The notes under the pieces are model-generated. The model ran no database searches. It had not been told where the DNA came from and saw only the letters and a list, made by a program, of their open reading frames with translations. Below, piece after piece: positions 43,291 to 51,927 of a DNA stretch of 64,000 nucleotides. Location: positions 1 through 64,000 of the forward strand of contig JALHQW010000016.1 of NCBI GenBank assembly GCA_022841745.1, given 5' to 3'. The translations under genes were made by a program, and so were the position numbers. The DNA is from Saprospiraceae bacterium. GTDB taxonomy: Bacteria > Bacteroidota > Bacteroidia > Chitinophagales > Saprospiraceae. How positions within the stretch are numbered: position 1 is the first letter of the stretch; the number at the start of each line of letters is the position of its first letter.

Positions 43291-44028
43291 CTACCCGTGC
43301 ACCGCCGCCGCCATTTCCCTCACCAGTCCAGGGTCTTTTTCGATGGCGTTGCCAACCACCACCACATCGGCACCTGCCTTCACATTGGCGGCGACCAACT
43401 CAGGGGTGCGTATGCCCCCTCCGACGATGAGCGGTATGCTGATGGCGCCGCTTACCGACTCGATGACGTGCTCTGGCACAGGCACTTGGGCTCCGCTCCC
43501 GGCGTCCATGAACATCAGGCGTAGGCCGAGCATCTCCCCAGCCATTGCCGTGCAGACGGCGATATCGTCCTTGTGCGTGGGGATGGGGCGGGTATTGCTC
43601 ATGTACAACACCGAGGTGGGGGAGCCGCCGTCCATGAGCATATAGCCGGTGGGCATGATTTCGAGGGGGCTGAGCTTCAGGTAAGGGGCTGCGATGACGT
43701 GATTGCCGATGAGCAGGTCAGCATTGCGGCCACTGATGAGGGAGAGGAAAAGCATGGCATCGGCCTTCCAACTGAGCTGGAGCGAGCTGCCGGGGAACAG
43801 GATCATGGGGATTTTGCAGCGCTCCTTGATGGCCAGCAGGCATTGGTCGAGGGCATTGTTGACGATGAGGCTGCCGCCAATAAAGAAATAGTCCACCCCG
43901 ACTTCCACGGCGAGGTCCAATACTTGATCCATGTTGCCGAGGCGCACCTTGTCTGGGTCAATGAGTACGACGAACTTTTTTTGGCCAGCGGCCTTGGCTT
44001 CCGTTAAGCTGTTCAGTATTTGCGCCAT
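43291..44028 (-). CDS. Geranylgeranylglyceryl/heptaprenylglyceryl phosphate synthase-like enzyme
   Basis: A 245-residue TIM-barrel enzyme. Family motifs are FVVLIDPDKV, FFIGGSLIVNN, ILFPGSS, IMPTGYMLMDGG, FMDAGSGAQVPVP, IPLIVGGGIRTPE and VVVVGNAIEKD. The enzyme joins a polyprenyl diphosphate to glycerol-1-phosphate, forming an ether bond. It is central to archaeal lipids but also occurs in Bacteroidota, where the physiological product is less clear. The start at 44028 (MAQILNSL) is supported by a TAnnTTTG box 25 bases upstream. It is followed upstream in the same orientation by an SDR gene, with which it may be cotranscribed. Confidence 0.92.
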   Translation of the reverse strand: MAQILNSLTEAKAAGQKKFVVLIDPDKVRLGNMDQVLDLAVEVGVDYFFIGGSLIVNNALDQCLLAIKERCKIPMILFPGSSLQLSWKADAMLFLSLISGRNADLLIGNHVIAAPYLKLSPLEIMPTGYMLMDGGSPTSVLYMSNTRPIPTHKDDIAVCTAMAGEMLGLRLMFMDAGSGAQVPVPEHVIESVSGAISIPLIVGGGIRTPELVAANVKAGADVVVVGNAIEKDPGLVREMAAAVHG

Positions 44029-44052
44029 AGGTGGATGGTGTTGTCTATGGGG

Positions 44053-44060
44053 CAAAGATA
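44053..44060 (-). promoter_or_regulatory. -7 box of the GGGP-synthase-like gene
   Basis: TATCTTTG on the minus strand matches TAnnTTTG and lies 25 bases before the start at 44028. No convincing -33 element is seen. Confidence 0.4.
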
Positions 44061-44084
44061 ATTCATGAGGCAACATGGCCGCTA

Positions 44085-45122
44085 CTATTCTGCCATAGCA
44101 CCTATAACGACCGTTAAATCTGGCAGCGAATCCACCGTTTTTTTGTTTTGGAGATGGCTCAAGGTTTGGCCGATGGCCAATTTGGCTGGTGTGATTTTGT
44201 ACCCAAGTTCCCTGATGGCCTTATCGCAGGAAATGAGTGCGTCAGTGGTGAACTTCTTGGCGCCAAACTTTGTGATGAACGGCGGCTTTCCCGACCATTT
44301 TGCCCTTAACTCCTGCACCCAACCTACCAGCCAAAGCAAAGGGTAAGGCACATGACGGAGTTGGAATTCCCTTCCCGTCTGCGCTTTCACGATGTCGAAC
44401 AATTGGTGGTAGCTCAGGTTTTCGCCGCCAAGGATATAGTGCTCACCGCTGTTGCCGTGGTTCATGACTTGAACCAATCCAGCAACAACGTCGTCCACAT
44501 AGGCGAAATTGGCGGTCGTGTTGCCGTCGCCCGGCATGATGCGCCAGTTACCGTCCAACATCCCCTCGAAAATGCCCGTAATGCTGTTGCCGTTGCTTTT
44601 GATGCCGGGGCCAAACACCTTGGTAAGATAGACGAACACCACCTCCATTCCCGTGCCCAGGTATTTTCTACTGACTTCCACTTGTTTGAATTTCGACAAT
44701 TCGTAGGGGTCGGTAAGGGTCTGGCCGTTGTCAATTGTTTCGTCCAACAGCTGCCCATTTCTAGAAAAACCAAAAACACCACAAGAGGAAACCACCACCA
44801 CCCGTCGAACGCCTTTGCGCAGACATGCCCGCAGCAGCGTATCGGTACCTGCCACATTTATATCGTAAAATAATGTTGGATCCTTGGCCCACAGCCCGAC
44901 CAAAGAGGCGAGGTGATAAACCGTTTCACAACCTTCAAGGGCGGCTTCCAAGTCTTTTTCATGGCGGATGTCGCCTGTAAAGACCTGGGCGGGCAGGTTT
45001 TCCAATGCGTGCAGATCGGTGCCCTCTAACAAGAACGCATTGACTTTTATTCCCTGATTCAGAACTTTTTCTACCAAGTGGTTACCGATATAGCCATTTG
45101 CACCTGTTATCAAGGTTTTCAT
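44085..45122 (-). CDS. NAD(P)-dependent extended SDR (epimerase/dihydroflavonol reductase-like)
   Basis: A 345-residue enzyme. The Rossmann motif TGANGYIGNHL lies at residues 6-16. GDIRHEKDL and VYHLASLVGLW mark the cofactor site, and YELSKFK holds the catalytic Tyr and Lys (near 141-145). The substrate-binding half includes GPGIKSNGNSITGIFEG and an HPN/GENLSYHQLFDIV region. The enzyme reduces or epimerises a small hydroxyl or keto compound; a sterol/terpenoid-type substrate is possible given the neighbouring prenyltransferase, but that is inference. Confidence 0.9.
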   Translation of the reverse strand: MKTLITGANGYIGNHLVEKVLNQGIKVNAFLLEGTDLHALENLPAQVFTGDIRHEKDLEAALEGCETVYHLASLVGLWAKDPTLFYDINVAGTDTLLRACLRKGVRRVVVVSSCGVFGFSRNGQLLDETIDNGQTLTDPYELSKFKQVEVSRKYLGTGMEVVFVYLTKVFGPGIKSNGNSITGIFEGMLDGNWRIMPGDGNTTANFAYVDDVVAGLVQVMNHGNSGEHYILGGENLSYHQLFDIVKAQTGREFQLRHVPYPLLWLVGWVQELRAKWSGKPPFITKFGAKKFTTDALISCDKAIRELGYKITPAKLAIGQTLSHLQNKKTVDSLPDLTVVIGAMAE

Positions 45123-45173
45123 GGAGCAAGAATTTTAAAGGTGAAATCGGGAAATCGCACTTTCCACCACGGC

Positions 45174-45758
45174 TCACTCCTTCGCCACCATTTCGATTTC
45201 CGTCAGGCCGAGGTCCATTTCCACTTGCTCCAAGGCTTTGTCTTGGTAGCGGTAAATGGTCTTGCGGCCCCTTGAATTTAGCTTTTCATAGGTATTGGCC
45301 ACAGCGGTTTCGATAGGGTGGAACTCTCCTTTCTCTTCGGAATAGGCATTCAGGAATCCCCTTGGCTCATCGAACATCATGCGTGCCGAGGAATAGACGA
45401 TGTCACCTTTGATGGAAGACTTCAATTTGCCTTCCTTGAAGAATTGGTAGCCATTGGCAATCCGCTTGGTGCTGGTACTAGCATAGGGCTTACCGTTCAC
45501 CACGATGTCCACCTTGGAGGATTCCAACAGTTTTCCTTTATAAATGGACTGGATGGTGAACTTGACCTGAACTTCGGCCACGATTTTGGTTCGGATGGAA
45601 GTAGCGTTGGTGTAAGTGGTTTCAAGGCCATTCGAGTATTTGCTCGATTTAAGCTCGCCCACTATTTCGCCTTTGTGCAATACATCGAACCGTCTTGTGT
45701 CAGTGGTTTCACGGCTCAGGATGCCTATTAGCAATTGCAGGGTCAACAGGAAGAACAT
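45174..45758 (-). CDS. DUF6134-like exported protein
   Basis: About 194 residues from the start at 45758 (MFFLLTLQLLIGILS leader). The mature part is beta-rich: RRFDVLHKGEIVGEL, IQSIYKGKLLESSKV, IKGDIVYSSARMMFDEPRG and YRYQDKALEQVEMDL. This pattern of strands and the FDEPRG...YSEEKGEF stretch fit DUF6134-type periplasmic proteins (recalled, not searched). It follows the glycosyltransferase gene with almost no gap and is probably cotranscribed with it. Function is unknown. Confidence 0.78.
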   Translation of the reverse strand: MFFLLTLQLLIGILSRETTDTRRFDVLHKGEIVGELKSSKYSNGLETTYTNATSIRTKIVAEVQVKFTIQSIYKGKLLESSKVDIVVNGKPYASTSTKRIANGYQFFKEGKLKSSIKGDIVYSSARMMFDEPRGFLNAYSEEKGEFHPIETAVANTYEKLNSRGRKTIYRYQDKALEQVEMDLGLTEIEMVAKE

Positions 45759-45782
45759 GATAGTCTTTTCTAAGAAAAACAA

Positions 45783-46580
45783 TCAAACTGAACCTTGGTT
45801 TTGTCGTTTCCACAACCCATCCAATATTTTGTACCTGAGTTTTATCATCTTGGCGTTCCGCCAACTAATCACCCAACCTGCCCGGCCATCCAGAAAACCC
45901 ATTTTTAAAAAATACGTCTTGAAAAAACGGGCGGGTGGCGATAGCCAGCGCTTCACGAAATTGGCTTTTTTGCCCTTGGCAAATCGTTCCTCAGCCGCCA
46001 AACGGGCGTATTTTTCAATGCGGCGGAGGTGGTCGTCGCTGTCTTTGTAGGAATAATGATAAAGCTTACCGGACAATTTAACTTCCTGAAAATCAGTGGG
46101 TATGCGAAGGGTTTCATGCACGAAATCCCCCTGCCATTCCACTTGTGTCCGATTAAAAAGGCGCACTTTCCAATCTGGGTACCAACCGCTGTGCCGAATC
46201 CACTTGCCACAGTAGCTAGTGATGCGGTCGAGGGCATAGACCTTTCCAACTTCTGGTTGAAAATTGCGCAATGTGGCGATGAGTTCATCAGACAAAACCT
46301 CGTCCGAATCAATGCTCAGCACCCAATCGTTGGTGGCCATCTGGTTGCCGATGTTCTTGGTCTTGGAAAAGCCAAACCACTCGACCTGTACCACCTTTGC
46401 CCCCAGCTGCTCGCAAATTTCAATCGTACCGTCCGTGCTGTTGGTATCCAGCACCAGCACCTCCTCGCAGATATTGCGCAGTGCTTCCACACACGAGCCA
46501 ATGGTTTCGGCAGCGTTGTGGGCTATTACGATTGCGGATGCTGGATACTGGATACTTGATGCTGGATGCTGGTTGGGCAT
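45783..46580 (-). CDS. WaaE/KdtX-like family 2 glycosyltransferase
   Basis: A 265-residue cytosolic or membrane-associated enzyme. The GT-A nucleotide-sugar site is present: AIVIAHNAAETIGSCVEAL, VLDTNSTDGT, and the DxD-like SIDSDEVLS. A conserved YYFKHSGWYPDWKVRLF-like segment (YCGKWIRHSGWYPDWKVRLF) and a C-terminal helical region match the LPS core glycosyltransferase subgroup. The first ten or so residues (MPNQHPASSIQYPAS) are encoded by a heptamer array, so the ancestral start may have been close to SAIVIAHN. Confidence 0.88.
   Translation of the reverse strand: MPNQHPASSIQYPASAIVIAHNAAETIGSCVEALRNICEEVLVLDTNSTDGTIEICEQLGAKVVQVEWFGFSKTKNIGNQMATNDWVLSIDSDEVLSDELIATLRNFQPEVGKVYALDRITSYCGKWIRHSGWYPDWKVRLFNRTQVEWQGDFVHETLRIPTDFQEVKLSGKLYHYSYKDSDDHLRRIEKYARLAAEERFAKGKKANFVKRWLSPPARFFKTYFLKMGFLDGRAGWVISWRNAKMIKLRYKILDGLWKRQNQGSV
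46537..46572. repeat. Heptamer array at the start of the glycosyltransferase gene
   Basis: Five heptamers of the GATGCTG / GATACTG type run from 46537 to 46572 and encode, on the other strand, the QHPASSIQYPAS peptide at the N-terminus of the glycosyltransferase. They are the same family as 34432-34530. Confidence 0.65.
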
Positions 46581-46715
46581 AGATGAAATTTAGGTGCAAA
46601 AATGCGGGGGATTTGCGGGTATTTGTAATTTCAGCGCTCCAAAGTTAGAGGTGGTGGTTAAACTACTGCCCCCAACAATTCAACAATAAATCAATTCAAC
46701 AATCAAAAAAAAGAT

Positions 46716-47912
46716 ATGGCAAACATTGCAATGCTCGGCACTGGCTTCATCGCCGACTTCTACATCTCCGCCCTGCACGGCCAGCGCAGCCGTGATAGGG
46801 TCATCATGGCCTATTCCACCACCAAGGAGCGGGCAGAACCCTTTGCTGCTAAGCACAACATCCCTAACTGGACAAACGACCTCGCCGAGGCCGTCAGCCA
46901 TCCCGATGTGGACATCGTCTGTATTGCGCTGCGCAACGACCAGCACCTCGGAGCTGCCGAAGCTGCTGCCGCTGCGGGAAAGGCCGTCATGTGTACCAAG
47001 CCCCTCGCCCGCACTGCCGACGAGGCTTGGAAAATGGTGCAGGCCATTGAAAAAGCTGGGGTGTTTGGGGGCTACCTCGAAGACCTCGTTTATACGCCCA
47101 AGAATTTGAAAGCCGCCCAAAGCGTTCGGGACGGTGCCATTGGCCGGGTGCTATGGGCCAAAAGCCGGGAGACACACCCCGGCCCGCACAGCCCTTGGTT
47201 CTGGGACAAAGAACTCGCTGGTGGCGGTGCACTGGTTGACCTCGGTTGCCACTGCATCGAGATTGCCCGCAATTTCATTGGGAAAAACGTGCGCCCGGTG
47301 GAGGTCATGTGCTGGGCCGACACGCAGGTGAAGCCGATTGATGCCGAAGACCATGCCATCGGGTTGGTCAAGTACGCCAACGGCGCCATCGGCCAGTTCG
47401 AGGTAAGCTGGGCCTTCCGGGGTGGCATGGACCTTCGGGACGAGGTCATGGGCACCGAGGGCACCATCTGGCTGAACAACTTCCTTCGCACGGGCTTCGA
47501 GATGTTCACCGCACCGGGCCAATCGGGCTACGTGGCCGAGAAGGCCGAGTCGGCCAGTGGCTGGCTTTTCCCTGTGGGCGATGAAACGAACGAACTGGGC
47601 TACAACCACATGTTCAAGGACATGCTCGATAGCTTGGAACAGGGCAAGCAACCCCACGAAAACTTCTACGATGGCTACGTGGTGAATGCCATCATGGATG
47701 CCGCTTATCGCTCCGCAAAGACCAAGCAGTGGGAACCGATTTTGCTGAACGAATGGCGTGGCCTGCCCGACGAGGCCGTACAGGTGCAAAAAGAAGTCGA
47801 GTACGACGCCGACCACTGGCTGCTCAAAGAGGAGATTCTGCCAGATGGCAACCGCAAGCTCCTGCTGAAAGTAAAGGCGACGGGGAAGCTGGTGCAAACT
47901 GAAACGAAGTGA
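46716..47912 (+). CDS. Gfo/Idh/MocA-family oxidoreductase
   Basis: A 398-residue enzyme. The NAD(P)-binding fold opens [17 protein letters not shown], and the family's EKP-like motif appears as [13 protein letters not shown] near residue 90. The substrate domain includes [20 protein letters not shown] (about 169-188), [16 protein letters not shown] and the C-terminal [21 protein letters not shown]. The family oxidises or reduces sugars, inositols and related polyols. The exact substrate is not readable. It is flanked by a short CAATTCAACAAT direct repeat upstream and a heptamer palindrome downstream, and has no obvious operon partner. Confidence 0.92.
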   Translation: MANIAMLGTGFIADFYISALHGQRSRDRVIMAYSTTKERAEPFAAKHNIPNWTNDLAEAVSHPDVDIVCIALRNDQHLGAAEAAAAAGKAVMCTKPLARTADEAWKMVQAIEKAGVFGGYLEDLVYTPKNLKAAQSVRDGAIGRVLWAKSRETHPGPHSPWFWDKELAGGGALVDLGCHCIEIARNFIGKNVRPVEVMCWADTQVKPIDAEDHAIGLVKYANGAIGQFEVSWAFRGGMDLRDEVMGTEGTIWLNNFLRTGFEMFTAPGQSGYVAEKAESASGWLFPVGDETNELGYNHMFKDMLDSLEQGKQPHENFYDGYVVNAIMDAAYRSAKTKQWEPILLNEWRGLPDEAVQVQKEVEYDADHWLLKEEILPDGNRKLLLKVKATGKLVQTETK

Positions 47913-47921
47913 TAGTTCGGC

Positions 47922-48049
47922 AGTTCGACAGTTGGCAGGGGGCAGTCAGTCTTGAAGTCAATTAGTCTAAAAGTCCAATGCCGTACATTGACTAAATGAC
48001 TAAACTACTGCTAACTGACTGCCCACTGCCCACTGCCAACTGTCGAACT
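47922..48049. repeat. Palindromic heptamer array between convergent genes
   Basis: The left arm from 47922 (AGTTCGACAGTTGGCAG) is complementary to the right arm ending at 48049, except for one extra ACTGCCC heptamer on the right. The interior carries further AGTC/GACT heptamers that also pair (for example AGTCAAT with ATTGACT). The array almost fills the gap between the oxidoreductase gene and the 829-residue secreted protein gene, and may double as a bidirectional terminator. Confidence 0.75.
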
Positions 48050-48067
48050 CTAAAGGAGCTGCCAACT

Positions 48068-50557
48068 TCAAATAATAACCGCCTTCAAAGTCTTCTCACC
48101 CGCTCCCTGTGCCTGGATGTGGATGATATAAATGCCCGAGGCAATGGGCAACCCTTCTGCATTGTTCAGGTCCCAATCCAAATCGGGGTAAGGCTGCAGT
48201 GCCTCCACGCCGCTGCCGAATGGCGGCAATGGCTGTTCATTGCGGTTGAAATACCGCACCAGGTTGCCGCTCAGGCTGTAGATGTTCACCTCGCATTGAG
48301 GAGGTAGGTTGGTGATTTTCAGGTAGCCGTTGCCTTTTTCATCGCCATAGCCGCTGTGGTAGTAATAGGGGTTTGGCACGACCTGTACCTTGTCGAGCAG
48401 GCCAGTTTGGGTGGGGCGGGGCATAATGGGGTAGGAGGGGCCAACTCCTATTCGCCCTACATTGCCTCGGCCAATAATGAACATCTTCCGCTGGCCCACC
48501 CCGGTCACAGGGTCGAAGGTCAGAAAGTTGTTGGCGGCGTAGGCCACGGCGATATAGTAATAAGTACAGTGGTTGTAAAGTCGGCGGTCGCTCCCTTTTC
48601 CGAACAGGTTTTCCCGAATGGTAATGGTGCGCTGGATGCCTTGGTTTTCACCATAAATCACTTCATCAGGGAAGTGAAGGAACTGCTCGATGCCGGGGGC
48701 GGACTGGTAACTGGGGTTTTTCTCTGCCCGCCAATTGATGACGGTGGAGAACCCGTTTTCCTTGTCGCATTGGAAGACCAAGCGAGCTTTGGTGGTATCT
48801 TCCAAGTCATAGAAGTCGTCATCTGGCCCAGCCATTTGATAGACCATATAGCCCTCAAAATTGTAGTACTGATCTTGACTTTCCATCAATGCTTCTGGAA
48901 CGCTTCTTCTAAAATCTTCGTCCTTGTTGTTCGAAAATTCACCATTGGTCAGGATAAGCGTAATCTCTTCATCGCCAGCTATCCAGTCCACATCTGGGGC
49001 GTCTGGGGTATAGTCGTGATGTGAATAGCAGTCAAAAAATGCTTGGGCCAAGTCATCAACCGCAAAAAGGCGAGTTAGGTCTGGGCAGGGGTAGTCAATA
49101 TTGGGTGCGAAGACGACGCCGAAGGTTAGTTGATTGCGTGCGCCAGATTGCATCCTCATAGGGCCGAAGGATTGAACAGTGCGGCGATTGAATTGTGGCA
49201 ATACCTCTAAACCTGGAAAACAATTTGACCAGCCATTTGGGTCATTAGGAGGGTCTGGGAAAGCGAATGGGTATTTAACGGGAATAGTTGGGTCATAGCC
49301 ATCACCCCCATATGAAAACGGAGTGCCATCAACCCAACTGCCAGTCATATAGCGATAATACTGTACATCTGTAGTTGGGTACAAGGTTCCAAAAATAGGG
49401 TCCTCAAAACCACTACCTTGGAAATAAGTAAATGAACTCATTCCCAACTCACTAAAATTTTCGTCCCGTGGCCCCCTAAAAAAATCAATGCCAATGGCTG
49501 GAATATATTCACCGTAGGTTGCAATGCCATCGCAGCTATTGAAAGGTAGTCCATCCACTTCGTATGCGTTGTAATAATAGGCTAAATTCCTTTTTGGGTC
49601 GCAGCCTATATAATCGTCCTTCCAACAACCAAGGTCAGCATCCACCCACAAGGCAAAATAGAACGAATCAATATCCTCTTTCGCCCTATTGATGAACTTG
49701 TGGTTATAAAAAGTCATGTCATTGATGGCATCGGTAGTGGAATAGGCAAATGCTGTGGCATGCACTTCAATCCTGATTGGAGTCGCATTCGTTTCGCCGT
49801 GAACAGCTCCCCCACCTTCATCGTTGTAAACCCAGAAAATCATTTGGTCAGGGTATTGAGGTTGCTCGTGAATACAAGCATTATATTCTAAATAAGGAAA
49901 ATCCCCATCCAATGGATTGTAAACATTGTCGTAATCTTGGTCATAAAAATCAGCCAAATTATAAGTGTTGTTTGGCAAAGCAAACCCATGAACCCCTTCA
50001 AAAAACGGATTTCCCCTGCCCGGCCAGCCCTTGATGCTGGCGGGTATGTCCGCAGCAGTATAAGTTCCTTGCCCATTTTGGGATTCTGCCCATTTGGTTA
50101 GGTGTTCCAGTATCTCAGTTCCTTTTACTTCAAAATGCCTGTCCCAATTGTTGCAGGTGGCAGCATCGGTGGTGCCTTCGTCTTCTGATAAGGGGCCGGG
50201 CCAGAAGTCACTCCTGCCGTTGTTGTTGCCATATTCCTGGCAGGCTAATTTCAAGTTGCCACCAAAATCGATACCACCTAGCCAAATGCCAGCGGCGAAG
50301 ATGGCGGCGACTTCGGGTTGGCCGGGGGCGGGCTTTGGCACGACGTAGCCAGCTTCGGAGCGATCCCACCAGAGGTCGCCGCCCGTGAGCAGCCTTGCCC
50401 GCACGTTGTTGATGTTGAGGTCGGTCTGAGCTTGGGCCGTGGTGCAGGCCGCTTTGAAATTGGTGGCTGCCCGACCGCTTTTTTTCGGCGGCTTGGCCAT
50501 TAACAGGCCATTGCAAAGCAGCGAAACAAGGAATAAAAAAAAGTATCGGTAAGCCAT
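48068..50557 (-). CDS. Large exported protein, short paralogue of the 1363-residue protein
   Basis: An 829-residue protein with a signal peptide (MAYRYFFLFLVSLLCNGLLMA). Its first 700 residues align throughout with the 1363-residue neighbour: NNVRARLLTGGDLWWDRS, SDFWPGPLSEDEGTTDAA, IFWVYNDEGGGAVHGET, KEDIDSFYFALWVDADLGC, GIDFFRGPRDENFSELGMS. The C-terminus (VVPNPYYYHSGYG, then ITNLPPQCEVNIYSLSGNLV and ASGIYIIHIQ) resembles a T9SS type A sorting domain of the PNPY type. No catalytic motif is evident. A terminator-like hairpin separates it from the PorV-like gene upstream, so it may have its own promoter. The family is not recognised. Confidence 0.88.
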   Translation of the reverse strand: MAYRYFFLFLVSLLCNGLLMAKPPKKSGRAATNFKAACTTAQAQTDLNINNVRARLLTGGDLWWDRSEAGYVVPKPAPGQPEVAAIFAAGIWLGGIDFGGNLKLACQEYGNNNGRSDFWPGPLSEDEGTTDAATCNNWDRHFEVKGTEILEHLTKWAESQNGQGTYTAADIPASIKGWPGRGNPFFEGVHGFALPNNTYNLADFYDQDYDNVYNPLDGDFPYLEYNACIHEQPQYPDQMIFWVYNDEGGGAVHGETNATPIRIEVHATAFAYSTTDAINDMTFYNHKFINRAKEDIDSFYFALWVDADLGCWKDDYIGCDPKRNLAYYYNAYEVDGLPFNSCDGIATYGEYIPAIGIDFFRGPRDENFSELGMSSFTYFQGSGFEDPIFGTLYPTTDVQYYRYMTGSWVDGTPFSYGGDGYDPTIPVKYPFAFPDPPNDPNGWSNCFPGLEVLPQFNRRTVQSFGPMRMQSGARNQLTFGVVFAPNIDYPCPDLTRLFAVDDLAQAFFDCYSHHDYTPDAPDVDWIAGDEEITLILTNGEFSNNKDEDFRRSVPEALMESQDQYYNFEGYMVYQMAGPDDDFYDLEDTTKARLVFQCDKENGFSTVINWRAEKNPSYQSAPGIEQFLHFPDEVIYGENQGIQRTITIRENLFGKGSDRRLYNHCTYYYIAVAYAANNFLTFDPVTGVGQRKMFIIGRGNVGRIGVGPSYPIMPRPTQTGLLDKVQVVPNPYYYHSGYGDEKGNGYLKITNLPPQCEVNIYSLSGNLVRYFNRNEQPLPPFGSGVEALQPYPDLDWDLNNAEGLPIASGIYIIHIQAQGAGEKTLKAVII

Positions 50558-50707
50558 GCGTCAGTGGTTTTGCGGATTTGGAAATATCGTAAAAATAGTG
50601 AAACCCCATTGGGTATCAATGGATTAACTACAACGATTTTGAAGGTGCTACCGGCTTATTTCGATACAGGAAAGAAAACTGAGAAGAGGAGCAGTGGGCG
50701 GAAAAAG

Positions 50708-50743
50708 AAAATGGGAGCCAACCCAATAGGCGGCTCCCATTTT
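50708..50743 (-). terminator. Rho-independent terminator after the PorV-like gene
   Basis: AAAATGGGAGCC (50708-50719) pairs perfectly with GGCTCCCATTTT (50732-50743). On the minus strand a T-rich run follows. It begins 16 bases after the PorV-like stop at 50759. Confidence 0.75.
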
Positions 50744-50758
50744 TTCAGGTTTATCCGA

Positions 50759-51841
50759 TTAGTTCGGATTCTGAAGATTGATGCGGATAGACAGGTTGTG
50801 CGTACCCTGGTAAATCTTCGTGGTGCGGTAAGCGTAGTCCAATGCGATATGCGGTGCATTTGGACGCTTTTTGTTGGTTGGTACGTTTAGCGTAGCGCCA
50901 GCAGAAATACCTGTATAAAGCGGCTGTGAATTGATAGTGGCGTCAGTGGTAGCCTGGCCAAAATCGAATTTATACGCTGCACGGAGCATCACCATTTCTT
51001 TGAACGAGAACTCCAGGCCGGCACCGAGTTGGTCTTCGGAGAAGGCATTGGAAGTATAGTTCGCAACCCCCGTCAATCGGGTATCCTTGCCTGTATAGTA
51101 GTCATAGGAGAGGCCGATATTGAGCACGGATTGCATTTCGAATGCTTTTGCCCGCTGGTTCACTGTCAGGCCATGCTGGTCGTCGAAGGCAGGGATTTCA
51201 ATGGCTTGTGACAAGCCCTCACCCCTGAACTGCATACGACCACCAATATTGCGCAGCGAAATACCGAACTTGAAATTGTCACGTTCGCCAGTGACATATT
51301 GCACACCAGCGTCCATGCAGACGCCCGTAGCAACTACGTCTTCCACACCCTCAGCGACAGCCCTGCCGAGTACGCCAACCGATACCTTGTTCTCGAAGAT
51401 ATGCGAGAAAGCAAGGCCGAAGTTGGAGAACCTTGGCGAGAAAGTACCGCCTGTGCCTTCCGGCTGAAGGGTAGTGGTACGGGCAATGTCACCAAAATCG
51501 AGGGTCATGATGGTAAGGCCAAGTGCACTGTTCTTCCCTACTTTTTGGGAAATGCCAATCGCATTGGTGGAGATGCCCGTGCCCTTCAAGTAAATGGAGT
51601 GGCCAAACAGCACCTCCGTTTTTTGAATCCTGCCAAGGCCCGCCACGTTGAGCATCATGGACTCAACACCTGTGACCATGGAGGTTGACATTGTGTGGAG
51701 GCCTGCGCTACGTGCCCATGGGTTCATGAGCAATTCAGGAGCACCTGCCTCTCCTTGGCGGTCTGGGTTGCCAGCCTGCACAGTTCCCGCAGAGAAGGCG
51801 ACCATTGCCAAGGCAATTAGAAGGTATAATGACTTATTCAT
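50759..51841 (-). CDS. PorV/PorQ-family outer-membrane protein
   Basis: A 360-residue protein with a signal peptide (cleavage near VQAGN). The body has the Gly/aromatic alternation of an outer-membrane beta-barrel, opening with the PorV/PorQ-like segment LLMNPWARSAGLHTMSTSMVTGVESMMLNVAGLG and ending LSIRINLQNPN. In the type IX system PorV binds the C-terminal domain of cargo and shuttles it from the translocon to the attachment machine. Lying between two exported paralogues, this copy may be a dedicated shuttle for them (inference). It is separated from the upstream gene by a strong hairpin at 51870-51918. Confidence 0.88.
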   Translation of the reverse strand: MNKSLYLLIALAMVAFSAGTVQAGNPDRQGEAGAPELLMNPWARSAGLHTMSTSMVTGVESMMLNVAGLGRIQKTEVLFGHSIYLKGTGISTNAIGISQKVGKNSALGLTIMTLDFGDIARTTTLQPEGTGGTFSPRFSNFGLAFSHIFENKVSVGVLGRAVAEGVEDVVATGVCMDAGVQYVTGERDNFKFGISLRNIGGRMQFRGEGLSQAIEIPAFDDQHGLTVNQRAKAFEMQSVLNIGLSYDYYTGKDTRLTGVANYTSNAFSEDQLGAGLEFSFKEMVMLRAAYKFDFGQATTDATINSQPLYTGISAGATLNVPTNKKRPNAPHIALDYAYRTTKIYQGTHNLSIRINLQNPN

Positions 51842-51869
51842 AAAATTTCTTTGAGTTGTTGTTGGAATG

Positions 51870-51918
51870 TGGCTTGAAGCCCGGGTTCAGCGAATTGCTG
51901 GACTTGGGCCTCAAGCCA
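51870..51918 (-). terminator. Strong hairpin between the giant protein and PorV-like genes
   Basis: The 22-base arms 51870-51891 and 51897-51918 pair at 21 positions (three of them wobble) around a GAATT loop; a shared element is TGGCTTGA / TCAAGCCA. No T run follows. It may slow or partly end transcription, or protect the upstream message's 3' end. Confidence 0.55.
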
Positions 51919-51927
51919 CAAACTGAT

